From Spirochaetia bacterium (GTDB lineage Bacteria > Spirochaetota > Spirochaetia > Treponematales > Rectinemataceae), in the NCBI GenBank assembly GCA_021286925.1, contig JAJTBL010000016.1, forward strand, positions 1 to 13,576: DNA of 13,576 nt, written 5' to 3'. The notes under the pieces are model-generated. The model searched no databases, was not told the origin of the DNA, and saw only the letters and a program-made list of their open reading frames with translations. Positions 1 through 8,016 of this stretch are shown one piece after another (the stretch's first letter is position 1; every line of letters begins with the position of its first letter). Position numbers and translations under genes: made by a program.

Positions 1-1003
1 CAGGGATCCGAAGTTTCTGCTTCAGCACTTTGGCTGGGCCGGAAGCGCCGCCTGCTTTGCCTTCATACCGGACATTCCAGAAGCCGCCGGTTCCTTCCTC
101 ATAGACATCACTGGTCTGCACCCAGTCTCTGGCGATAGGAAGCGGTATCCGCGCCAGCTCATACCACCTGCCTTTGAATTTTTCCATGTCCAGCGAAGGC
201 ACGGCAGGGATTCCCATAGTGCTTTGCGTGCTCGATTTTCCAGGCAGGCGCGGCGGCCTCGGAACCAGAATACTCGTGCGCGCCTTGTACGCGGCGTATT
301 CAGGATTCTGCCCAAATTTCAGATCGGCTGACTTTTCCAAAAGCGGAATGCCGCTGACAAAGAGCAAAAGCGAGGTGATGTATGCCGGGCCTAAAACCGC
401 TAGATGCCACCAGCCGGACAGCATCGGCAGGACATAGAGATAGAGGCCCCACCAGACCAGCATTTCGCCGAAATAATTCGGATGCCGGGACCAGGACCAG
501 AGGCCTGTGGTGATGAAACCAGGCTTTCCTGCTTTTTTAAATTTGAATTTCTGATTGTCAGCGATCGATTCAAGGACAATTCCTGTCAGCGCGATGAGGC
601 TTCCGATAATTTGAAGCAGGGAAAAGGATAACGGCGGGTTTGAAATGGTCGCGATGACCGGCAGCATGATGATTGAGGTCGAAATAGCCTGCAAGCCCCA
701 GAATTTTGCGAACTTGACCGGATCTTCTCGTCTGCCGTCAAATCGGTGATCCACTTTGAAGGTCAGGATTCTGAGAAACAGGAAACCCGCAATCCGCAGG
801 GACCAGAGCATGACCAGGATAAATGGCACCAGCGAGACTGCGCTGGACATGCCATGCAGAAACACAAGCGCCAGGGCCGTCAGGAAAAAAGACAGACCAT
901 AGGAAAGATCGGTGACGATATCGCTTTTTCTGCGCACCGCAATCAAAAAGAAAAGAATATTGACCAGAAAGCTGATTCCTGTCGCTGTCAGAAAATCGAT
1001 CAT
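1..1003 (-). CDS. DUF1295 membrane protein fused to a lipocalin domain (3' end cut by window)
   Basis: The frame stays open from the ATG at 1003-1001 to the left edge (334 residues seen, no stop). Residues 1 to about 250 are a DUF1295 / steroid 5-alpha-reductase-like membrane protein with about seven hydrophobic segments (roughly 5-23, 33-50, 57-80, 103-122, 127-145, 182-200, 203-222). The family signature is clear: E145..AD.Q near 145-151, then SRHPNYFGE at 172-180, WWG at 184-186, and PEYAAYK at 234-240. A DUF1295 protein normally ends soon after this. Here a short linker (about 251-268) leads into a second domain whose FKGRWYELARIP (276-287) matches the first conserved GxW region of bacterial Blc-type lipocalins. 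AAGGAG at 1015-1010 lies 6 bases before the start and overlaps the stop of the antiporter gene, so the two are probably co-transcribed and translationally coupled. DUF1295 has a fold related to membrane reductases and methyltransferases, but its substrate is not known to me. Lipocalins bind lipids. A lipid-related role is inference. Confidence 0.85.
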   Translation of the reverse strand, partial: MIDFLTATGISFLVNILFFLIAVRRKSDIVTDLSYGLSFFLTALALVFLHGMSSAVSLVPFILVMLWSLRIAGFLFLRILTFKVDHRFDGRREDPVKFAKFWGLQAISTSIIMLPVIATISNPPLSFSLLQIIGSLIALTGIVLESIADNQKFKFKKAGKPGFITTGLWSWSRHPNYFGEMLVWWGLYLYVLPMLSGWWHLAVLGPAYITSLLLFVSGIPLLEKSADLKFGQNPEYAAYKARTSILVPRPPRLPGKSSTQSTMGIPAVPSLDMEKFKGRWYELARIPLPIARDWVQTSDVYEEGTGGFWNVRYEGKAGGASGPAKVLKQKLRIP

Positions 1004-1013
1004 TGCCAGCTCC

Positions 1014-3536
1014 TTACTGCAGCTTAGCAAGCACTTCCTCGGGCGTATCTGCCGCGATGAGGTGTTCGCCCAGCTTCTTCTCATTAAATAAATACGCAAT
1101 TTTTCCCAAAAGCGCCAAGTGTTTTTCGGGAATTTGTTCTTCCGGAACAAAAATGAGGACAACAATATGTATCGGCTGATCGAGCGAAGAGATTCTCAAT
1201 CCATTTCTGCTGGAGCCCATGCACACAATTGATTCGGAAATAGAAGGAATGCGTTCGTGCACGAGCAACACCCCTGGTGACATTTCGATTGGCTGGCGTT
1301 GGAGGATTTCCACAAGTCGGGAACTCATCTTCCCGGTAAAACTGCGATCATAGGGAAATGCTGAGGCGACCAGCTCGAAAATACTGTCGGAAATCGCCGT
1401 ATGTTCCATGCTGACCCTGACCCGGCCCTGATTGATGGCGTTGTGCATGAGTGCGAGGGCTTCGGAAGCTAGGTTCGGGACGGATGCAACAGCGGCTGAT
1501 TCTTGCTGTTCAGCAGCCGAGTTTTCGGCTTGCGAAGTATCCAGCGGAATCATCCCCGCATTGGAAAAATAGAGCATCAGCAAATCAGCGTCAGGGAAAG
1601 CTTCTCCGATGATATGGGGCAGTTTTTCCAGTGCAGGATGCCAGGATGGTTCGGAAGGCCGAGCTGACAGCAAGACAAACTGCTTGGTGCCTGCCGGCAG
1701 TTTTTTCATCAGCTGGCTGAAATCTTTCCATGCTGGAATCTCCATAGCAGGACGTTCGATCTTCAACCCCTTGGAATTCAGCACGGTACCAAGGGCTGCA
1801 GCATGTCCGGACAGCGTGGCCAGGTGAACTTTGGCGCGGCTTTTTTCAGCGACGGCAGTGATAAAACTGATTGCCTGCGAAAATCCTGGATGGCGGTCGC
1901 ACAATGGCGGCGCGACCAATACCATGTGGGACGCCGTAAACCCATCCATTGCCCGCGCTATGACAACCATCTGGGAACTGGCATTGACTGTCTGCTCGAT
2001 AACCGAGCCGAAAAACGCATTGGACAGGCGCGGCGCCTTATTCCAGCCAATAACGATAGTGTCTGCATTCGCTTCTTGCGCTGCAGCGAGAATCCCTTCA
2101 GCAGGGTTGACACTTGTTCTTGTCATGGGAAGGACCGCAGTCCGCGACGCATCCGCCCGCATCACAGCAGCCGACAGCATTGTTTCCGCCGCGTTGCGCG
2201 CTTCGATGTCTCCTGTCGTATCCGTGATGACTGCGAGCGGGAATAACAGCCTGCGGGAAGACTGCGCAGCCATGCAGGCCAGTTCAACGAGCCGGTTGGC
2301 GGTGGCGGGTTTGGATAAGGCAACAAGAATCCGTTCCGGCTGAACTTTAGAGCCCCCCGCTGCTTCCTGATGGTCTTCAGCATCGATGAGCGAACCGGAA
2401 TGCCGAGCCATAAGCGAAGCAAGGCTGGAAGATACCATGACGAGGATGATTGCGCCGCTTAAAAGCGGCTTGCTGAAGAGTCCTGAACTAGTTGCGACCG
2501 AGGCGAAAACCAGTGAAAAGGATGCAAATGAAGCTGAATAGCTCAAGAGCAGGATTGTGTCCGTTCTGCTGTAGCGCAGGATTTTCCCGGCTGTCAGCGC
2601 AGCGGCTATCTTGGATCCAAGGCCGAAAAGCACTGATCCGACAATCAAAATGAGAATCTGGGACAAGGGCGCTGTTGAAGAAAAATCGGCGGAAATCCCG
2701 AGAAAAATCAAAAGGAAGGGCAAAAACATCGTCTCGCCGATAAAATCGAGTTTCGAGCTGGCTCCCCGTGAAGCATCGATGACCGGGGCCAGCGCCAGGC
2801 CGGCGGCAAAAGCGCCGAAATAGGTTGGTGTGCCTGCCAGGAGCGCGCCGAAGGAAGCGGCAAACATGACCAGCAGGATAAAGGTTGTGCCCAGAGAGCT
2901 GTCAGCCTTGATTTTCCTAAACACCGCTCGGGCGATGATCGGCACCGCTGCAACGATCAGTGCAAGATAGACGAGCGTGAAAATCATGTGCTGAATGCTT
3001 GAGCCGAGCGGCTGTCCTGGAATCACGATATTGAAAAAAAGAAGCAGCAACATGGACAGGATACGCGCAATGCCTGCGCCTTCTTTGCCGGCTCTCGCTG
3101 AAGGATGTGCAAGCACGTCTTTCCGGAACAGCAGAGGCAGGCGGAAATGACCGGAAGAGGCGAAGAAAGCGCCCAAAAGCAGGGATGGCGCCAAACCCAT
3201 GCCAAATGCAAGGCGTCCGAAAGCAAAACCGGCCAGCATGGGCAGTGTAAAGGTAATCGCGCCGAACAGGAGGCTTTTTCCGCCCGAAACCGGACTCAGC
3301 TGAACTCTGCTTTCAGTGCCTGAGATGAAAAACACGTAGGCTGTGCCAAGCGATGCCATAAATTGGAGAAACATGGTGGCATCGAGAACCCCCAGCAATT
3401 CCGGACCGAGCACGATTCCCGCAAGCGTCATGGATGCTATGATCGGTATGCCCAGCTTGTCGGCAAGAAAGGGTGCAACAAGTGCAACAGTCAGAATGAC
3501 CGAAAAAATGCCAACCGGTTCATTGAAAAAGTCCAT
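1014..3536 (-). CDS. CPA2-type cation/proton antiporter with USP-like and PTS EIIA-like cytoplasmic domains
   Basis: 840 residues from the chosen ATG at 3536-3534. Residues 5 to about 378 form a multi-pass Na+/H+ exchanger-type membrane domain. Recognisable blocks are ADKLGIPIIASMTLAGIVLGPE (start at 25) and GTPTYFGAFAAGLALAPV (235-252). Residues about 400-528 resemble a universal stress protein, with ERILVAL at 401-407 and IGWNK...FFGS at 496-511, a partly conserved ATP-loop. Residues about 536-660 look like a second, more diverged USP-like unit. Residues about 688-840 are like PTS EIIA type 2, with a histidine (His760, in VHERIP) at the phosphorylation-site position. Such tails usually regulate transport by ligand binding or phosphorylation. 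I do not see the usual QD/ND/DD acidic pair of CPA proteins; the place where KefC has LLFQD reads LLFFN (165-169), so activity is uncertain. The frame is open up to an ATG at 3698, but that start lies inside a possible murB terminator and adds 54 residues without a recognisable domain. Neither start has a good ribosome binding site. Confidence 0.88.
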   Translation of the reverse strand: MDFFNEPVGIFSVILTVALVAPFLADKLGIPIIASMTLAGIVLGPELLGVLDATMFLQFMASLGTAYVFFISGTESRVQLSPVSGGKSLLFGAITFTLPMLAGFAFGRLAFGMGLAPSLLLGAFFASSGHFRLPLLFRKDVLAHPSARAGKEGAGIARILSMLLLLFFNIVIPGQPLGSSIQHMIFTLVYLALIVAAVPIIARAVFRKIKADSSLGTTFILLVMFAASFGALLAGTPTYFGAFAAGLALAPVIDASRGASSKLDFIGETMFLPFLLIFLGISADFSSTAPLSQILILIVGSVLFGLGSKIAAALTAGKILRYSRTDTILLLSYSASFASFSLVFASVATSSGLFSKPLLSGAIILVMVSSSLASLMARHSGSLIDAEDHQEAAGGSKVQPERILVALSKPATANRLVELACMAAQSSRRLLFPLAVITDTTGDIEARNAAETMLSAAVMRADASRTAVLPMTRTSVNPAEGILAAAQEANADTIVIGWNKAPRLSNAFFGSVIEQTVNASSQMVVIARAMDGFTASHMVLVAPPLCDRHPGFSQAISFITAVAEKSRAKVHLATLSGHAAALGTVLNSKGLKIERPAMEIPAWKDFSQLMKKLPAGTKQFVLLSARPSEPSWHPALEKLPHIIGEAFPDADLLMLYFSNAGMIPLDTSQAENSAAEQQESAAVASVPNLASEALALMHNAINQGRVRVSMEHTAISDSIFELVASAFPYDRSFTGKMSSRLVEILQRQPIEMSPGVLLVHERIPSISESIVCMGSSRNGLRISSLDQPIHIVVLIFVPEEQIPEKHLALLGKIAYLFNEKKLGEHLIAADTPEEVLAKLQ

Positions 3537-3542
3537 ACAGCA

Positions 3543-3571
3543 AGTGTAGACAGTCTCGGATAAAAACGCAA
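3543..3571 (-). promoter_or_regulatory. Possible sigma-70 promoter of the antiporter gene
   Basis: On the minus strand, TTGCGT (3571-3566) and TACACT (3548-3543) are separated by 17 bases. The -10 box matches the consensus at 4 of 6 positions and the -35 box at 3 of 6. Only six bases (3542-3537) separate the -10 box from the ATG at 3536, which would place the transcription start at the start codon. Assigned by eye and weak on its own. Confidence 0.3.
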
Positions 3572-3682
3572 GGAAAAGCGCACAGGAGAAGGCCGCAGAT
3601 TGCAGAAAGCCTATTCCTGCAGAGGTGGGTGCGGCACGAGCTTGAAGAGCCTGCGCAGCTTCAGCAGCGCGGATGCATGTTG

Positions 3683-3715
3683 AAAAAGAGACAGGCATTC
3701 CTGGTGGGAAGTCCC
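3683..3715 (-). terminator. Weak candidate terminator after murB
   Basis: About ten bases after the murB stop on the minus strand, GGGAC (3715-3711) can pair with GTCTC (3692-3688) around an inner TTCC/GGAA pair or, alternatively, a CAGG/CCTG hairpin. A run of five T (3687-3683) follows directly. The stem is imperfect, so strength is doubtful. The alternative antiporter ATG at 3698-3696 falls inside this structure, which is one reason for preferring the start at 3536. Confidence 0.3.
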
Positions 3716-3723
3716 GGTTTTAG

Positions 3724-4656
3724 TCAGAATTCCCCGACCATCAGCACTTCAGGCTCCAAGTCGATACCGAGATTCTGCCGCGCCTTATCCTGCGCTGTCT
3801 GGATGAGCCTCAGCATATCGCGGGCGCTCGCCTTCCCGTAATTGATGAAGATGTTGGCGTGGAAGGGCGCTATCCCTGCGTCGCCGATCCGGTAACCCTT
3901 GAGGCCGAGACTTTCAAGAATAGCGCCGGTCGGTTTTCCGAAGGCACGATTGTTTTTGAACAATGAACCAGCCGAAGGATAGCGGTAGTGCCCCTTCATC
4001 GTGCGGTCCGTTTTTCTCATCCGCATGACGGAGGCTACAGCGCCGGCATCAGCGGGGGAAAGCTGGAAATCAGCCGAGAGAATGATCCAGCCGTCTAAGG
4101 CTTGGCCAGGCTGGAAGGGGCTTTTTTTATAGTCCCAATGTAATTCGCTTCTAGGAATGGTTCGAATAATTCCCTCAAGCGACATGGCGGTGATGGTTTG
4201 GACCGGCGCTGAAATATCCCGCTCGTAACAGCGGGCGTTCATGAAAAGCGCACCGCCGGCTGTTCCAGGCAGTCCGTAAAAATTCTCCAAGCCTCCAAGC
4301 CCGCGGGCCAAAGCTTCTTCGCAGAGCGCTTCCACACTGCATCCAGCCTGCGCCCTGATGACCGTGCCAATACTCGCACAGCCGCGCATGCCGGAGAGAT
4401 CGATGACTGCGCCGCGAATGCCCCGGTCGCCGACAAGCAGGTTGGAGCCGCCCCCCAGAATAAAGCATGGAATCCCTTGTTCGCGGAAGTATGAAAGGGC
4501 GGCCGACAATTCGTTCAATGAGACAACAGAGAGAAAAACATCGGCAGGCCCGCCGATGTGAAAGGTTGTATGCCGGGACATCGGCTCATTGCTGAGAATA
4601 CGCCTCGGGTCTATATTGATTTTTTGGCTGATTTGCCATAGGGTTTCCATTACCAT
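3724..4656 (-). CDS. murB: UDP-N-acetylenolpyruvoylglucosamine reductase
   Basis: MurB uses NADPH and FAD to reduce UDP-GlcNAc-enolpyruvate to UDP-MurNAc, the second committed step of cytoplasmic peptidoglycan precursor synthesis. At 310 residues it has the usual length of the short (type II) form. The FAD-binding half shows HTTFHIGGPAD (29-39), ILGGGSNLLV (66-75) and GLENFYGLPGTAGGALFMNA (121-141, less one residue). The C-terminal half shows YPSAGSLFKN (226-235), with Ser231 as the proton-donating serine, and LEPEV (300-304), with Glu303 as the family's invariant glutamate. The ATG at 4650 (METLWQ) is an equally possible start; neither has a clear ribosome binding site. The gene is divergent from cysS and first in a leftward block with the antiporter. 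The canonical MNAGAYG segment reads MNARCYE here, a substitution whose effect I cannot judge. Confidence 0.95.
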   Translation of the reverse strand: MVMETLWQISQKINIDPRRILSNEPMSRHTTFHIGGPADVFLSVVSLNELSAALSYFREQGIPCFILGGGSNLLVGDRGIRGAVIDLSGMRGCASIGTVIRAQAGCSVEALCEEALARGLGGLENFYGLPGTAGGALFMNARCYERDISAPVQTITAMSLEGIIRTIPRSELHWDYKKSPFQPGQALDGWIILSADFQLSPADAGAVASVMRMRKTDRTMKGHYRYPSAGSLFKNNRAFGKPTGAILESLGLKGYRIGDAGIAPFHANIFINYGKASARDMLRLIQTAQDKARQNLGIDLEPEVLMVGEF

Positions 4657-4663
4657 CTATACT
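4633..4663 (+). promoter_or_regulatory. Possible cysS promoter in the divergent murB-cysS gap
   Basis: TATACT (4658-4663, 5 of 6 matches to a -10 box) lies 19 bases after TTGCCA (4633-4638), a longer spacing than ideal. It would give a leader of about 40 bases before the cysS ATG at 4710. The -35 box lies within the 5' end of murB. On the other strand TATAGA (4661-4656) overlaps it and could serve as a -10 box for murB, although no good -35 box accompanies it. Confidence 0.35.
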
Positions 4664-4697
4664 GACAAGATGCGATTTGAATTTCAAGTCCAGGACC

Positions 4698-4703
4698 AAG
4701 GAG
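4698..4703 (+). promoter_or_regulatory. Ribosome binding site that decides the cysS start
   Basis: AAGGAG ends 6 bases before the ATG at 4710. This supports the ATG over an in-frame TTG at 4677, which lacks such a site and would add 11 residues before the normal N-terminus of the family. Confidence 0.85.
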
Positions 4704-4709
4704 AACACG

Positions 4710-6146
<1,437 letters not shown>

Positions 6147-6147
6147 A

Positions 6148-6200
6148 ATGAGTGCGCTTTTCTCATCTGCGGCTCCAATCGCCGCCGGATGAAAAATCCG
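6148..6200 (+). other. Cluster of three small inverted repeats between cysS and the sigma gene
   Basis: Three adjacent potential stem-loops fill most of the 73-base gap. They are ATGAG/CTCAT (6148-6152 with 6162-6166), GCGGC/GCCGC (6169-6173 with 6181-6185, loop of 7) and CGGAT/ATCCG (6186-6190 with 6196-6200, loop GAAAA). No U-tract follows, so a classic intrinsic terminator is unlikely. They could be mRNA stability or processing elements, or an attenuating leader of the sigma gene. Each is short enough to arise by chance. Confidence 0.4.
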
Positions 6201-6208
6201 TAACAAAA

Positions 6209-6212
6209 AGGA
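6209..6212 (+). promoter_or_regulatory. Ribosome binding site supporting a TTG start for the sigma gene
   Basis: AGGA, within AAAAAGGAAA, lies 7 bases before TTG at 6220. The nearby ATG at 6239 is out of frame, so the TTG is the best-supported start. Confidence 0.6.
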
Positions 6213-6219
6213 AACTGCA

Positions 6220-6816
6220 TTGTTAGTATCTGGTAGGCATGGCGGAGGCACGGATTTCAGAAGCCTCTATGAAGCACATTTCGATATGCTCATGAAAGTT
6301 GCCTACCGGATAACGAATTCGATGGAGGCGGCGGAGGATATCGTGCATGACGCGTTCAGCAAGATCGTTGAACGGAATATGGACTTTCCGACGAGCAATG
6401 ACGCGAAATTCTGGCTTATCCGGGTTGTGAAGAACAACGCTATCAATTATTCAAAACGAAAAGGCCGTGAGGCGAGGGCGTACGAAAAGTGGTGGCGGTC
6501 TGAAGCAACGCCGATAGAGAATATCGAGGCAGGCTCAGTCACCATCAAGGAAACTGGCACGGAGGCCGGCGTTCAGCCTTCACTGGAAGAAGATGTGGTG
6601 CGCGATGAAGCATCGCTGGAATTGAGAAAGGCGCTTTCGGCGCTTTCCCCAAAATTGAAGGAAGTGCTTGTTTTGAAAGAATTCAGCGGTATGAGCTACA
6701 AAGAAATCGGAGCGGTTTTAGGCGTCAGTGAAGGCAATGTCAAGGTCAGAGCCTTCCGGGCCCGCGCCGCCCTGCTTAAGCTGCTTGGCAAGGAGGATCG
6801 CCATGTGTCCCGATGA
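6220..6816 (+). CDS. RNA polymerase sigma factor, ECF (sigma-70 family)
   Basis: 198 residues, the usual size for an extracytoplasmic-function sigma factor. Sigma region 2 (about 12-85) includes LYEAHFDMLMKVAYRITNS (16-34), the EAAEDIVHDAF core-binding and -10 recognition stretch (36-46), and FWLIRVVKNNAINYSKRKGR (64-83). Region 4 (about 133-190) includes a helix-turn-helix, LSPKLKEVLVLKEFSGMSYK (142-161) then EIGAVLGVSEGNVKVRAFRA (162-181), for the -35 element. The linker between them (about 85-132) is long, acidic and variable. The start is TTG. The 3' end overlaps the anti-sigma gene by 14 bases, so the two are translationally coupled. The family directs transcription of envelope or stress genes and is held inactive by its partner. 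The target promoter here is unknown. As I recall, T. pallidum has a sigma-24 gene in the same position after cysS. Confidence 0.93.
   Translation: MLVSGRHGGGTDFRSLYEAHFDMLMKVAYRITNSMEAAEDIVHDAFSKIVERNMDFPTSNDAKFWLIRVVKNNAINYSKRKGREARAYEKWWRSEATPIENIEAGSVTIKETGTEAGVQPSLEEDVVRDEASLELRKALSALSPKLKEVLVLKEFSGMSYKEIGAVLGVSEGNVKVRAFRARAALLKLLGKEDRHVSR
6790..6796 (+). promoter_or_regulatory. Ribosome binding site of the anti-sigma gene
   Basis: AAGGAGG ends 6 bases before the ATG at 6803 and lies inside the sigma gene. It fixes this start over the longer open frame that begins at 6728. Confidence 0.88.
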
Positions 6817-7411
6817 TGAGCTGTTGTCGGCATACTGCGATGGTGAAGTCCCTTCTCCCTGGAAAGAGCGAATCGAAGCACATGCGGCAGTCTGTGCGAA
6901 ATGTTCAGAGCGAATTCGAACCTATGCCGAACTGCATGCCATGCTCAATGCACTGGATACTGCGGAAGAAAAAAAAGCTTTTGACGCCGCCCGCCAGAGG
7001 GTTTTCACCGCGATCCAGTCGAGACAGTTCGATTTCAGCGGGAAACCATCGAGGACTTTTGGCAGCCGCATCTCTGAATTCTGGACAAGGCCAGTTGTTC
7101 TGCCCATGCCGGTAGCCGCCGCGGCCCTGGTGGTTGTCGCATTTTTAGGCGGGCTTTCGCTGGGGGTGCTGAATCCCCGGGCTAAAGATACCCGTGTGCT
7201 CGCTTCTGCCGTGCAAACCTTGCCGGCGAGCAATGCCAGCTTCGACTCAATTCTGCAATTTGCCGAATCGCAGACTTCGCCCCAGACTGTCACCATCAGA
7301 GTTCAGAAAGACGCCCTCATCATCCAGCAGGGAACCCCGGTTATCGTGACCCTGCCTTCCAATACTATCCAGGAAGTTTCGACGACAACCGTAGGGGGTA
7401 TAGCAAAGTGA
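6803..7411 (+). CDS. Membrane-anchored anti-sigma factor with zinc-binding (ZAS) motif
   Basis: 202 residues. The N-terminal cytoplasmic part carries H27-x3-C31-x2-C34, the zinc-associated anti-sigma signature, with Cys2 or Cys12 as a possible fourth ligand. MCPDDELLSAYCDGE at 1-15 is the usual start of such domains. A hydrophobic segment at about 98-122 is the single membrane span, leaving a C-terminal domain of about 80 residues (123-202), rich in Ser, Thr, Val and Gln, outside the membrane. In this family the N-terminus sequesters the cognate ECF sigma factor. Release comes through proteolysis or a conformational change after a signal from outside; I see no protease gene nearby. It overlaps the sigma gene upstream and the next gene by 4 bases (GTGA), as expected in one operon. 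Confidence 0.88.
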   Translation: MCPDDELLSAYCDGEVPSPWKERIEAHAAVCAKCSERIRTYAELHAMLNALDTAEEKKAFDAARQRVFTAIQSRQFDFSGKPSRTFGSRISEFWTRPVVLPMPVAAAALVVVAFLGGLSLGVLNPRAKDTRVLASAVQTLPASNASFDSILQFAESQTSPQTVTIRVQKDALIIQQGTPVIVTLPSNTIQEVSTTTVGGIAK

Positions 7412-7998
7412 CCGTGCGGGATGCGATATCGAGTCAACGCAGGACGGCACTTTCCGCGTTCCTGGTGTTTTTTATGCTCGCAACGGAACTGTGGGCGCAG
7501 AGCGGGACACAGCCCAAACCAGGGGCGAGCGCTCCTCCGGGGGCTGACAGCAATCTCGCGGGATTGATCTTCCAGATCAGGCCCGCCTTCATGCTCAGCA
7601 TGGACATGGTGAACGCCCTGCAGGCACAGGAGGGGACTTCGCTGAGCAGTTCCAAAACCCAGGCGAACCCGGAAATTCTTCAGCGCATCGATTGGGGGCA
7701 GACGATCACTCAGGTTACTCAGGGAGCCGCCCCGCTCGATGTAAAAATTCTGGGAACCAATATTGTTGTGCTGATGCAAATTTTCCCCGTTGAAACCAGC
7801 GCGACCAAAGTGAGCTTCCTGGTTCAGGGCCAGGTATGGGCTAAAATGCCCGACAATTCGCTTTCTTATAAAACCACTATCCAGACACTCTCCCTCGCGT
7901 ACGGTTCACGGCTGTATTATTATCCGCTGGGCATCGATGCGAAAGCCGGCGCTCCCCTGGCGGTTGAAATCCAGGTAAAAAGACAGTCCAGCCATTAA
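7408..7998 (+). CDS. Small exported protein of unknown function in the ECF sigma operon
   Basis: 196 residues from a GTG overlapping the anti-sigma stop (GTGA). A GTG at 7414 is possible too. AGGGGG at 7393-7398 lies 9 bases upstream. Residues 1-30 look like a Sec signal peptide: basic RR at 11-12, hydrophobic core 14-25, and likely cleavage after LWA (28-30). There is no lipobox cysteine, and the protein contains no Cys at all. A Pro/Ala/Gly-rich linker (about 34-48) leads into a domain (about 50-192) with alternating hydrophobic stretches, such as VKILGTNIVVLMQIFPV (112-128) and TKVSFLVQGQVWAKM (133-147), that suggest a beta-rich fold. I do not recognise a family. Its position suggests a periplasmic or envelope partner, sensor or effector of the sigma/anti-sigma pair. 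That role is inferred from position alone. Confidence 0.8.
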   Translation: MTVRDAISSQRRTALSAFLVFFMLATELWAQSGTQPKPGASAPPGADSNLAGLIFQIRPAFMLSMDMVNALQAQEGTSLSSSKTQANPEILQRIDWGQTITQVTQGAAPLDVKILGTNIVVLMQIFPVETSATKVSFLVQGQVWAKMPDNSLSYKTTIQTLSLAYGSRLYYYPLGIDAKAGAPLAVEIQVKRQSSH

Positions 7999-8016
7999 GC
8001 AGGCTGAGAGATCAGG

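Noticed and set aside
22..315. 97-codon minus-strand frame at the left edge
   Set aside because: It overlaps, in another frame, the open frame with clear DUF1295 and lipocalin motifs, and its product is arginine-rich and unrecognisable.
1803..2343. Plus-strand frames of 147 and 170 codons inside the antiporter gene
   Set aside because: They are antisense to the USP-like region, have no domain or ribosome binding site, and overlap each other in different frames.
3537..3698. 54-residue N-terminal extension of the antiporter
   Set aside because: The ATG at 3698 has no usable ribosome binding site and lies in a possible murB terminator, and the added residues precede the normal start of the membrane domain. 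It is not excluded, because the segment is partly hydrophobic.
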